Source: Ferruginibacter sp. (lineage in GTDB: Bacteria > Bacteroidota > Bacteroidia > Chitinophagales > Chitinophagaceae). From it: DNA of 64,000 nucleotides. Positions within the stretch are counted from its first letter, which is position 1. Each line of letters starts with the position of its first letter. Positions 8,706 through 17,305 of the stretch are shown here, one piece after another. The position numbers and the translations under genes were made by a program. The DNA is taken from assembly GCA_019638525.1 (NCBI GenBank), contig JAHBTO010000002.1, positions 62,001 to 126,000 on the forward strand, in the 5' to 3' direction. The notes beneath the pieces are model-generated. The model ran no database searches, was not told where the DNA came from, and saw only the letters and a program-made list of their open reading frames with translations.

Positions 8706-9815
8706 TCAATTTAATAGCTGGGCTTCAGCATTTTCAAAATCTTGCGGCACCAATACCATGTTTGATGAATATCCTTTTGCAATCTTACCATACACATCAT
8801 CCATTTGCATTACCTGCGCAGGATAAAGGCTGCACATACGCAAAGCATCTGCCATATCAATACCGGCATGCACAACCAGGTTTTTATAAGCTTTATACAT
8901 GTTTAATGCCGAGCCGCTAAGGATGTTATCGGCTGTGTACCTGTCGCCTTCTAATTTATGTTTGTAATAGCCTTCGGTAGTTCCGGTAACGGCATCGGTT
9001 ATAGCAAATAACCTATTGCCCATTATTTTATGTGCTATACTGATAGCTGCATAGTCTACATGGTAACCATCGGCAATAATACTTGCCATTACTTTTTTAT
9101 GATTAAATGCTGCACCAACAAGGCCGGGGTTACGGTGTTGCAAAGGGCTCATGGCATTGTACAAATGCGTTACGGCATCAATGCCATCATCAAAAGCCTG
9201 CATGGCAGTTTCATAATCGGCATTGCTATGGCCGGCAAAAACTTTAACGCCAAAATCATGTATCAAATTTACAATATCCTTATTGCAGGTTTCTGGCGCC
9301 AGGGTAATTATTTTTAAAACATCTTTTCCATATTCTAAAAAATCTTTTACTTCTTTTATTGTTGGAGAATAAATTAATGATTCTATGTGTGCACCCCGTT
9401 TTGCCTTGCTTATCCATGGGCCTTCGGCATGCAGGCCTGCAATGCCTTTGCCTCCCTGTTGCCAGTACAGCCGTACAGCATCCATACATGTATAAAAAAC
9501 CGAAAGTTTGTTGGTGGCAATGGTGGGCATGCAAAATGCGGCGCCGCCTTGTGTACAGTAATTGTTCAATGCATGTAAAGCATCCACATCGGGATAAACA
9601 GCAAACAGCTTTTCATCTGCACCATAAATTTGCAGGTCGATGAATGCAGGAGCAAGGATACTGTTGACGAATACTTCCTTCTCTACATCAACAGGCAGTT
9701 CGGCAACCGGTATTACATCTTTTATTTTACCGGCGCTTGTTAATACTGCATGATTGTGAAGCCAATCGTTTCCTGTAAATACCTTACCTGTTATAATTGC
9801 TTTATATGCTGCCAT
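8706..9815 (-). CDS. nagA: N-acetylglucosamine-6-phosphate deacetylase
   Basis: A 369-residue amidohydrolase that converts GlcNAc-6-P to GlcN-6-P and acetate in amino-sugar recycling from peptidoglycan or chitin. The metal ligands of NagA are recognisable: Glu131 in GLHAEGPW, His196 in AGHSNAD and His217 in THLYNAM; the catalytic Asp is in AITDAVTGT. The N-terminal APAFIDLQIYGAD corresponds to the PGFID strand of the family. The length is usual. A match to the -7 element (TAATTTTG on the minus strand, plus 9832-9839) lies 16 nt before the start. No nagB, nag transporter or regulator is adjacent. Confidence 0.92.
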   Translation of the reverse strand: MAAYKAIITGKVFTGNDWLHNHAVLTSAGKIKDVIPVAELPVDVEKEVFVNSILAPAFIDLQIYGADEKLFAVYPDVDALHALNNYCTQGGAAFCMPTIATNKLSVFYTCMDAVRLYWQQGGKGIAGLHAEGPWISKAKRGAHIESLIYSPTIKEVKDFLEYGKDVLKIITLAPETCNKDIVNLIHDFGVKVFAGHSNADYETAMQAFDDGIDAVTHLYNAMSPLQHRNPGLVGAAFNHKKVMASIIADGYHVDYAAISIAHKIMGNRLFAITDAVTGTTEGYYKHKLEGDRYTADNILSGSALNMYKAYKNLVVHAGIDMADALRMCSLYPAQVMQMDDVYGKIAKGYSSNMVLVPQDFENAEAQLLN

Positions 9816-9852
9816 AAAAAAATTATGGCAGCAAAATTACAATGTATATACT

Positions 9853-10410
9853 TTATTTCAGTTTTAGAATTATACCACCTTGTATTTGGGTGATATCATA
9901 ACCGGCTTCTATATTAAAACCAAAAGTAGGAGTTACAAAATAAGAGGCGCCTACAAAGCCGCCAAATACCGGAATTACTTCACTTTCTTTAACTGTGCCG
10001 TTTTTGTAATATTTGTAATTATTGAACCCGGCGCCGGCAGAAAGGCCTGCATATGTATCCAATCCTTTTACGTTCCAGCCGTGGTGCCAGGCAGAACGGC
10101 CTGCAACTATAATGGTATGTGTTTTATAATCATTGTATCTGCTGCTGCCATTTGAAAATGATGCACCCACTTCGCCGCCAAGTGTAATAACACCCGGCCC
10201 TGCCTGCCAAAGGCCTGCCTCTATGGCTGCTTTTGTGCCAAATGCCGAATTGTAATAATTGCTGTTGTACTCATTGCCGATGCCTACACCTGCAATAAAT
10301 GTTACTGAACCTTTTTGCACAGGCTCCATGGGGCCTTGCGCTTTACTAATAGTGCCAAGGCTTAAGCCTGCTCCTAATAAAATTGCTGATATTAAAGTAT
10401 GTTTTTTCAT
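9853..10410 (-). CDS. Small outer-membrane beta-barrel-like protein
   Basis: A 185-residue protein with a signal peptide (residues 1-24, cleaved after SKAQ) and amphipathic, glycine- and tyrosine-rich strands typical of small eight-stranded barrels. It ends in a hydrophobic strand (QIQGGIILKLK). No specific family motif is visible. It lies 37 nt upstream of nagA on the same strand, but nagA has its own promoter-like element, so joint transcription is uncertain. Confidence 0.75.
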   Translation of the reverse strand: MKKHTLISAILLGAGLSLGTISKAQGPMEPVQKGSVTFIAGVGIGNEYNSNYYNSAFGTKAAIEAGLWQAGPGVITLGGEVGASFSNGSSRYNDYKTHTIIVAGRSAWHHGWNVKGLDTYAGLSAGAGFNNYKYYKNGTVKESEVIPVFGGFVGASYFVTPTFGFNIEAGYDITQIQGGIILKLK

Positions 10411-10552
10411 ACCGCCACATTTACAAATGCTATGCCAACGACATTTTTTATTTGATAAATAGCTGTTAATGAATTGGTTTCGATAACGAAAAAATGTTAC
10501 ATAAAAAAATCCTTTTTAAATGCCATATAAAGAATTTAATTAACTTCCCTCA

Positions 10553-11611
10553 ATGAAACATTTCAAATTTTATTCAAAGGAAGATATCTTATCGCTAACA
10601 AGAATACACCGTTATGAAACAAAAACCGGCGAGCGTATACAATATATAAAACCGGGGCAGGAGTGGCCTGAAGTAATAGAAGAATCTACAGCTAAATATG
10701 TGTTACTGGGCATCCCCGAAGATTTTGGTGTAAAAGGGAATAATGGCATTGGCGGCACCGATACTGCCTGGCTGTCGTTTTTACATGCCTTTCTCAATAC
10801 ACAGAGTAACGATTTTATGAGTGGAGAAAATATTTTGTTATTGGGCCATTTTGATTTTGGCGATATAAAATTTCTTATTGAGAACAATGCTTATAATGAC
10901 GAAGAAAAAATAAATGCATACCAACATGCTATTAATATTATTGATGATGAAGTGGAAAGTATTATAAAAGTTATTGCAAGCGCCAAAAAAATTCCAATTG
11001 TAATTGGTGGCGGCCACAATAATGCTTATCCAATAATTAAAGGGGTAGCTAAAGGATTATATAAAGCCGAAGTAATACCACTATCACAAATAAACTGTAT
11101 AAACCTGGATGCCCACAGCGGGTATGCTGTTACCAATGGAAGGCATAATGACAACGCTTTCCGTTATGCAGAAGAAGACGGATACCTGGGGAAATATTGC
11201 CTGGTGGGCCTGCATGAAAATTATATTGCTCAAAGTATATTAATGGATATACATAATAATCCATTTGTAGATTATATCACGTACGAAGATATTTTTATAC
11301 ACGAACGAAAAAATTTTATTCAGGCAGTAGCACATGCAACCGGCTTTACCGAAGATAGTTATACAGGCATTGATATTGACCTTAGTTGTATTGAAGATAC
11401 GCTTAGCAATAACTTTACCCCAAACGGCATTAGTACTTTACATGCAAGAAAATTTGTAACCTTTACTGCCCAGGATGCAAAAGTTGCTTACCTGCACATC
11501 TGTGAAGGAGCCACGCAATTAGCCGATGGAAGAAAAAATGATGCTACGGGAAAACTTATTAGTTACCTGGTAAGCGATTTCATTAAGGAATTATCGCAGG
11601 AACAACGATAA
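10553..11611 (+). CDS. Formimidoylglutamase-like arginase-family protein with an altered metal motif
   Basis: A 352-residue ureohydrolase-fold protein of the Bacteroidota formimidoylglutamase group (histidine breakdown in family members). His155 in GGGHNN and the Asp274/Asp276 pair in GIDIDLS match metal ligands. The central D-x-H-x-D motif reads DAHSG (Asp186, His188, Gly190), so the third ligand is glycine. In the family this residue binds Mn2+, so the enzyme may be inactive or bind metal differently. The family's GRH and HxCEG regions are present (TNGRHND, YLHICEGA). No other hut gene is nearby, which weakens a histidine-pathway reading. A small membrane-protein gene follows 20 nt downstream on the same strand. 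Confidence 0.8.
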   Translation: MKHFKFYSKEDILSLTRIHRYETKTGERIQYIKPGQEWPEVIEESTAKYVLLGIPEDFGVKGNNGIGGTDTAWLSFLHAFLNTQSNDFMSGENILLLGHFDFGDIKFLIENNAYNDEEKINAYQHAINIIDDEVESIIKVIASAKKIPIVIGGGHNNAYPIIKGVAKGLYKAEVIPLSQINCINLDAHSGYAVTNGRHNDNAFRYAEEDGYLGKYCLVGLHENYIAQSILMDIHNNPFVDYITYEDIFIHERKNFIQAVAHATGFTEDSYTGIDIDLSCIEDTLSNNFTPNGISTLHARKFVTFTAQDAKVAYLHICEGATQLADGRKNDATGKLISYLVSDFIKELSQEQR

Positions 11612-11631
11612 TATATTCAACAAAAAAATGT

Positions 11632-11898
11632 ATGAAAACAAAATGGCCGGCAATCTTTTTTACCATTGCATTATATATCGCTGTATTGGCTGCTTTTCTT
11701 ATCACTGATAAACTGCCCAAAAGAGGCGCTAATGATATTTCAACGGGTTTGATGGTGGCAGCCATCAGTTTACCGGTAATTACTTTCTTCTTTTTAAGAA
11801 GTATTTACCTGGCTATAAAAAATGATAACTCTTACTGGATTATAACTGCTGTGCATCTTGCCTGTTTTATCCTATTAGGCATGTATCTTACATTCTAA
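11632..11898 (+). CDS. Small three-helix membrane protein, unknown function
   Basis: An 88-residue protein with three hydrophobic segments (about residues 6-25, 38-60 and 69-88). It follows the formimidoylglutamase-like gene by 20 nt and is probably co-transcribed. I do not recognise the family. A short basic/polar loop (DKLPKRGAND) lies between helices 1 and 2. Confidence 0.65.
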   Translation: MKTKWPAIFFTIALYIAVLAAFLITDKLPKRGANDISTGLMVAAISLPVITFFFLRSIYLAIKNDNSYWIITAVHLACFILLGMYLTF

Positions 11899-11909
11899 AA
11901 TTTTTACTA

Positions 11910-12026
11910 TCAACAGTTTTTAAGAGCCACCCAAATTATTATAAAAACTAAAACCGTACCAAAGCATCCACGCCCTAATTTTTTTGCACCATACCATGCA
12001 ATCAATCCTCTTACTAATTTATTCAT
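11910..12026 (-). CDS. 38-residue small membrane protein
   Basis: On the minus strand ATG 12026 opens a 38-codon frame ending in TGA at 11910-11912. The product has a basic N-terminal half with GAKKLGRGCF, followed by a strongly hydrophobic helix (TVLVFIIIWVAL) and a Lys-Asn-Cys end. This pattern, a GAKKLG-G-C motif running into one transmembrane helix, is one I associate with small proteins repeatedly seen in Chitinophagaceae; I cannot confirm it here. Codon use is like that of the neighbours and the frame fills an otherwise empty gap. It is convergent with the 88-residue gene (11 nt apart). Chance is the main alternative. Confidence 0.55.
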   Translation of the reverse strand: MNKLVRGLIAWYGAKKLGRGCFGTVLVFIIIWVALKNC

Positions 12027-12198
12027 TGTTTATTTTTAATTGAATTTTTAACAATTATAATAATGTTGGGTTGATAAAGCTATAACAATATTAAATTGAT
12101 GCAAACTGCTTTTTTTTGTGATGACAAAAAAAGAGTGAATGAAAGTATTCTTCAATGGATTCAAGTAATTGTTTACAATGCCTGGTACGATGTATTTT

Positions 12199-15100
12199 TT
12201 ATAACGATGCATCTACAAAATACATTTTTAACATGCCTTTATTCTTGGCTTCAATTTCGCCCCTGTATGTACAGTTAACTTTGTTTTTGATAATTTCATA
12301 AACAGAATCAGAAATATTTATTTTTCCTCCTTCACTGTTCTGTTCCATACGTGAAGCTGTATTTACCGTATCGCCCCAAATATCATAAGCAAATTTTAAA
12401 CTGCCTACCACACCTGCCACAACAGGCCCTGTATGTATGCCCACACGAAGCCTGAAATAATCTTTTCCTAACCTGGCCCTTTCATCAAATTTTGCTTTCA
12501 TCCACTGCTGTATTTCTATTGCTGCCCTAACCGTGTTGATGGCATGGTTTTCATTTTCGGTTGGTATACCGCCAACACATAAATAAGCATCACCAATGGT
12601 TTTTATTTTTTCAATTTGATGGCGGGCAATAATTTCATCAAAAGATTTAAAACAGAGATGTAATTCATCAATTATTTCTACCGCACTTAATTTTTCGGCA
12701 CGCTTGGTAAAATCAATAATATCGCAAAACATTACAGTGGCATGCTGGTAATATTTAGGTGTAGCCTTACCCGATGTTTTTAATTCGGCAGCTACTTCCT
12801 TTGGCAATATGTTAAGTAAAAGGTTATCTGTCTTCTCTACTTCCTGCGCAAGTTGTTCGGTACGTTTCTCTACCAGCTTTTCCATGTTATCGTATAAAAT
12901 AGCGTTTTGAAGGCTTACACCCATTTGGCCTGCAAGCATCTTAAGTAAACCAATACGCTCTTCTGTGAATATCGATTTTGAAAGTTCATTAGCCAGGTAT
13001 AACAAAGCTATACAGGTGTTTTGGTTAATGATAGGAACACACATCACAGATTTTTCAGCGGCATCAATTACAGTCTTATCATTGTTATAAGGCGAAGTAT
13101 TCATTGCATTCTCCAGTATAAGTGGTTCTTTTGTACGTATTACATAATTGAAAATACTTGTTGGGATGCCTCCCTTCCTGTTTCTGCCTTTTTCAAAGCC
13201 ATCTGCAAATTTTTCTGAAACCATTTCATAGCCATCATCCTTCTTCACCATAAAACATCCATACCTTGCACCTGCATTCTCCATCGAAAACTGCATCATT
13301 TTATCAACCAGTTTAGTTAAAACAATTTCACTACTTAAAGCTTCTGTGGTTTTAATAATCGTTTTTGCATCAAACTGCTCGGTTGAAAATTCGCCTTTGT
13401 TAACTTCTAAATGCAAATTCCGTTGTTCTTTAAAATCGGTATATTTTAATTCCCAGGTATATATCACACTGTTTATTTCCAAATCGGCAAGTTTCCCTTT
13501 TACAGAATACCAGTATTGCCTGCTACCTTCAATATCCAGGTATTTCATTTTTTGTATCCGCATTAACTCTATCAAAATAGCCGGTAGCTGAAACCCATAA
13601 TTCTCGGCATTTTCTGCAGCCTTTGAATACAATTGATGGTTTACAACCTTGTTTTCAATCGCATTAATTTCGGCATCCATTAAATCTACAATCCAACCTA
13701 CATTCCCTTCATAAACTTTTCTAGCAGCGGTCAATTTTTTCCTGTCTTTTTTTAATTCGTTTTTTATTTTGGTATAATCTGATACACCTTCAAATGCGCT
13801 GTTGATATAAGCTATAACTTTTAATGCTATAAAATAGGGCTGCCAGTAAAGGCTGGCAGTATTGGCAATGTCTTTTTGATTTTGATTAACATGCTTAATA
13901 ACACTGCCATATTGCAAATGAAAAATACCTAAGAAAATTTTCATGCAGTTATATACAAATGAAAACACTGTGTTGTTGGCTTTGCTTTCACGGTTAACCA
14001 ACTGAAGCTCTTCTTCACTGTCAACCAGCTGCACAGGCTGTGTCAGCAACATCTTGCTTAATGCATTTTTTATAACAACAGAAGCGCCATAAGCATTTAA
14101 CTGCCGGTGCCTCACATAAAATTTTTCATAATCATCAAACATGTTCACTGTTTCGGAAAGCTTGGCGCCCCTGAAGTAAACCGAATTGGAATGTGTGTAT
14201 AAATTCCAGGCGGCATATTCCAGGTTACCGGTGTTCAACCCTTTTTCGTAATAGTGCAAACAGTCTTTTTCAAAAGATACCAGCGACTCTTTCCAGTGCA
14301 GGATAAACGTGGTATTTACAAAGCCAGCAGTAGAAACCAATTGTGGTGCATCAAAATGATTAAAAAGTTTCATTGCTTCTTTACCAACGGTATAACCACT
14401 TTCGGGCTTATTTATAACCCCGGCAAGTATAAGCCCATACGATCCATATCCAATAATAGATTCGGGAGTGTTACCATATTTCACACTAAGGTTTACCATT
14501 TTAAAAATCAGCAAAGGGTAGGTGTCTCTTTCCACAAAATAAAATGCTTCAAGTGATGTGTAGATAAGCTGCATTAATAACTTGCCGGCTTCATCTTTCA
14601 TGTCGGCAAACCTTGTTATTTCATTTATTTTTTTATTGGGAAAAGCAATTTGTATTTTTATTGCATTCCAAATAATTTGCCATTTAGATGCTTTACCTTT
14701 AGGAAACCTGAAACCCAATTCATCAAAAGCTTTCCTGGCAATTACAGTGGCTTCGTTCAATTTATTCATGGCAATAGCGCCTTTTAGGTTAGCTACATAA
14801 ACCTGCGAACGATCAATTTTACCAACAGCTTTTGCAAAAGCTTTTTCTTCGTATTCCTGTATTTTAGATTCATTATTGTTAAGATGGGCACACATAATAA
14901 GCAAACAATAATCTAAAACCTGGAGAGAATCTTTTTCTGATATCTTTTCAAAAAGTTCAAGAAAAATAAATGACGATTCGTATGCAGCCGATGAATAAGC
15001 TTTTTGCCCCGCTTGTTGCAGTATTTTAGCAGCCTGGTTACGGTGGCTGCTGTTTTTTAATAAAGCCCCCGATGCTACCAGGTGGTTGGCAGTAATAAAA

Positions 15101-17265
15101 ATATTATCGCCCTCACCGGGATTGGCCATAGAATATTCTGCTGCTTCAAAATGCAGTTCTTCCCTCAACTTGCTTTGAGTACGGTTATATAATGCCTGTT
15201 GAATGCGGTCGTGTGTAAATTTAAAACGCAATTTGGTTTTACTGGCTTCGTAAAAGCCGGGTACAAATTTATATTCCTTATCAAGCGGCTCTATAATATT
15301 TTCTTTTATAGCCTCCCAAAGTAGTGCATGCAGTTTTTGTTGAGGAATTTTTGTTATAAAACTCAATGACGAAAGGCTAAACTCGTGGCCTAAACAGGAA
15401 GCATAAGTGAGAACCTCTAAGTTTTGGGGCGAAATATTATTGATCTTATCAATAATTACGGTAGCTATGTTTTCGGTAACAACCAGTTCCCTTATTCCGG
15501 CTATTTCCCATTTCCAGGTACAATCGGTAACCTGTAACCAAATGAGTTTTTTGGCATAGAGGTAATCGAGTAATTGAATGATAAAAAAAGGATTTCCCTG
15601 TGTTTTGGCAAATATCAGGTCGGCAAGGGTATTTGTTTCTTCTTTACTGCATAAAAAAGTATCTGCAAGCAAATCATTGGTATCATTTATTGTTAATGGT
15701 TTTATTTCAATCGAATCAACAATTAAATTTGTATCGGCCTGTGTTTCATTATGATTTAATTCAATTTCAGTTAATGTTCTTATAAAAGGATGTGTACTAT
15801 CGGTTTCATTATGCCTGTATGCTAATACTAAAAAAAGTTTTTTTAGTTTAACATCTCCCGAGATACTTCGCAGCAATTCAACAGATGCTTCATCGGCCCA
15901 TTGCCAATCATCTACAAAAAATAAAACCGGTTTTACTATCTTAAGAATGCTTTTAATAAACAGCGAAACAGCAAATTGAATCCTGCTTTGTTGTTCTTTT
16001 GGATTTAACTGCGGCTGCGGTGTTATTTGTGTAAATAAAGTTTTCCACCTGGGTGCAATAGCAACAATATCAGCTTCCAGGCCCTGCATATTTTTATCTA
16101 AAAATTTACGGCACAGCGAAATATTTTCTTCTGTTTCGGTAAATAATAATTCGGCCAGTTGATTAAAAGCCTGCGACCATCCATAGTAAGGTATATTACG
16201 ATGTAAAGAATCGAATTTACCACTAATAAAAACTCCTTTATCAGCAGTGAGGGGTTTTGCTACTTCCTGTACAAGTTTTGTTTTTCCCAAACCGCTTAGT
16301 CCCTTTAATGCTAACAATATTTTTTTACCGGCAACGGCTTCTTCATACAACGAATAAATCTTTTCGGTTTCCTGTTTTCGGCCAAAAAGTTTTTGTGATA
16401 CATTCAGGCGTAATGGTAAATCGGCTTTACCTAATTCAAACATAGCTACTGTACCGGTGCTTATCCATTCTTTTTGGCAATGTTCCAGGTCAATTTTTAA
16501 TCCACTTAAAGATTGGTACCTGTCTTCGGCATTTTTAGCCATTAACTTTTCTATGATAGCAGACAGGGCTTGTGGAATTTTTGCATCAATTGTATGTAAT
16601 GCAGGTGGCAATAAAGCAATATGACAATGTATAAGTTCTAATGTGTCGTTACTGTCAAATGGTTTTCGCCCCGACAAAATCTCGTAAAAAATTACACCTA
16701 GCGAATAAAAATCAGAACGGTAGTCAATTACACGGTTCATACGGCCTGTTTGCTCGGGAGAAATATAATGTAATGCACCCTCAATTACCGATGCGCCTTT
16801 ATAGGCCGATTGTTGGTATTGCTGGTGTGTGCCCGATTCCAGGTCAATAATATATATTTTGTTTTCGGCAAGGTTGGTGATAATGTTTTGAGGGTTTAGA
16901 TCATTGTGTATGATTTGCCTTGCATGCAAGTTTTGTAATTCATCAATGATTTTAAAACAGGTATTAAAAAAATAAACTACTCCCTGGTGATTATTTTCAA
17001 GTTCTTCTTTTAAAGGCCTTCCGGGAAAATAGGGGCGTGTAAAAGCAGGAATCTTTTCTATTTCGGTTAATGAAACAAGCGAATCATCTCCATTAAGTTC
17101 CAAAGTAAGATTGTACTCATTATATAGGCCCGCCCTGGTGGCTGTTTTTCCTTTTTTTATGATGATATCTTTTCCGCTTGCAATATTCCTTGCCCGGTAA
17201 ATTGAAGATTTATTACCATCATAAATGGTTTCAATCACATCATATTGTTTATCATTTTGTATCAT
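12199..17265 (-). CDS. Multidomain Ser/Thr kinase - ATPase - GAF - adenylate cyclase
   Basis: A 1688-residue soluble signalling protein. In order: a protein-kinase domain (about 8-270) with IIHNDLNPQNI as catalytic loop, DLE where DFG is usual, and YISPEQTGRMNR in the activation segment; an AAA/predicted-ATPase domain (about 290-600) with Walker A GLSGLGKTK and Walker B LFFVDDWQWAD; a long helical, TPR-like region (about 620-1250); a GAF domain (about 1310-1450); a coiled linker; and a class III nucleotide cyclase (about 1500-1688). In the cyclase both metal aspartates are present (MFCDIIDFT, and Asp in its loop), and the purine-selecting residues look like Lys (KIKTIGDAY) and Asp (YDIWGDTVN), which predicts cAMP. 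This architecture resembles large cyanobacterial and myxobacterial sensor kinases, but with a cyclase in place of a histidine kinase. It probably senses a small molecule through GAF or TPR. The carotenoid oxygenase gene lies 40 nt upstream on the same strand. Confidence 0.9.
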   Translation of the reverse strand: MIQNDKQYDVIETIYDGNKSSIYRARNIASGKDIIIKKGKTATRAGLYNEYNLTLELNGDDSLVSLTEIEKIPAFTRPYFPGRPLKEELENNHQGVVYFFNTCFKIIDELQNLHARQIIHNDLNPQNIITNLAENKIYIIDLESGTHQQYQQSAYKGASVIEGALHYISPEQTGRMNRVIDYRSDFYSLGVIFYEILSGRKPFDSNDTLELIHCHIALLPPALHTIDAKIPQALSAIIEKLMAKNAEDRYQSLSGLKIDLEHCQKEWISTGTVAMFELGKADLPLRLNVSQKLFGRKQETEKIYSLYEEAVAGKKILLALKGLSGLGKTKLVQEVAKPLTADKGVFISGKFDSLHRNIPYYGWSQAFNQLAELLFTETEENISLCRKFLDKNMQGLEADIVAIAPRWKTLFTQITPQPQLNPKEQQSRIQFAVSLFIKSILKIVKPVLFFVDDWQWADEASVELLRSISGDVKLKKLFLVLAYRHNETDSTHPFIRTLTEIELNHNETQADTNLIVDSIEIKPLTINDTNDLLADTFLCSKEETNTLADLIFAKTQGNPFFIIQLLDYLYAKKLIWLQVTDCTWKWEIAGIRELVVTENIATVIIDKINNISPQNLEVLTYASCLGHEFSLSSLSFITKIPQQKLHALLWEAIKENIIEPLDKEYKFVPGFYEASKTKLRFKFTHDRIQQALYNRTQSKLREELHFEAAEYSMANPGEGDNIFITANHLVASGALLKNSSHRNQAAKILQQAGQKAYSSAAYESSFIFLELFEKISEKDSLQVLDYCLLIMCAHLNNNESKIQEYEEKAFAKAVGKIDRSQVYVANLKGAIAMNKLNEATVIARKAFDELGFRFPKGKASKWQIIWNAIKIQIAFPNKKINEITRFADMKDEAGKLLMQLIYTSLEAFYFVERDTYPLLIFKMVNLSVKYGNTPESIIGYGSYGLILAGVINKPESGYTVGKEAMKLFNHFDAPQLVSTAGFVNTTFILHWKESLVSFEKDCLHYYEKGLNTGNLEYAAWNLYTHSNSVYFRGAKLSETVNMFDDYEKFYVRHRQLNAYGASVVIKNALSKMLLTQPVQLVDSEEELQLVNRESKANNTVFSFVYNCMKIFLGIFHLQYGSVIKHVNQNQKDIANTASLYWQPYFIALKVIAYINSAFEGVSDYTKIKNELKKDRKKLTAARKVYEGNVGWIVDLMDAEINAIENKVVNHQLYSKAAENAENYGFQLPAILIELMRIQKMKYLDIEGSRQYWYSVKGKLADLEINSVIYTWELKYTDFKEQRNLHLEVNKGEFSTEQFDAKTIIKTTEALSSEIVLTKLVDKMMQFSMENAGARYGCFMVKKDDGYEMVSEKFADGFEKGRNRKGGIPTSIFNYVIRTKEPLILENAMNTSPYNNDKTVIDAAEKSVMCVPIINQNTCIALLYLANELSKSIFTEERIGLLKMLAGQMGVSLQNAILYDNMEKLVEKRTEQLAQEVEKTDNLLLNILPKEVAAELKTSGKATPKYYQHATVMFCDIIDFTKRAEKLSAVEIIDELHLCFKSFDEIIARHQIEKIKTIGDAYLCVGGIPTENENHAINTVRAAIEIQQWMKAKFDERARLGKDYFRLRVGIHTGPVVAGVVGSLKFAYDIWGDTVNTASRMEQNSEGGKINISDSVYEIIKNKVNCTYRGEIEAKNKGMLKMYFVDASL

Positions 17266-17305
17266 TTACCGTTTACATGTAAATAATCAATATTAAAAAC
17301 TGTTA

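Noticed and set aside
12096-12278. A plus-strand frame of 60 codons overlapping the 3' end of the kinase-cyclase gene
   Set aside because: Composition is unlike a protein (many Cys, Trp, Phe), and it is antisense to a well-supported gene.
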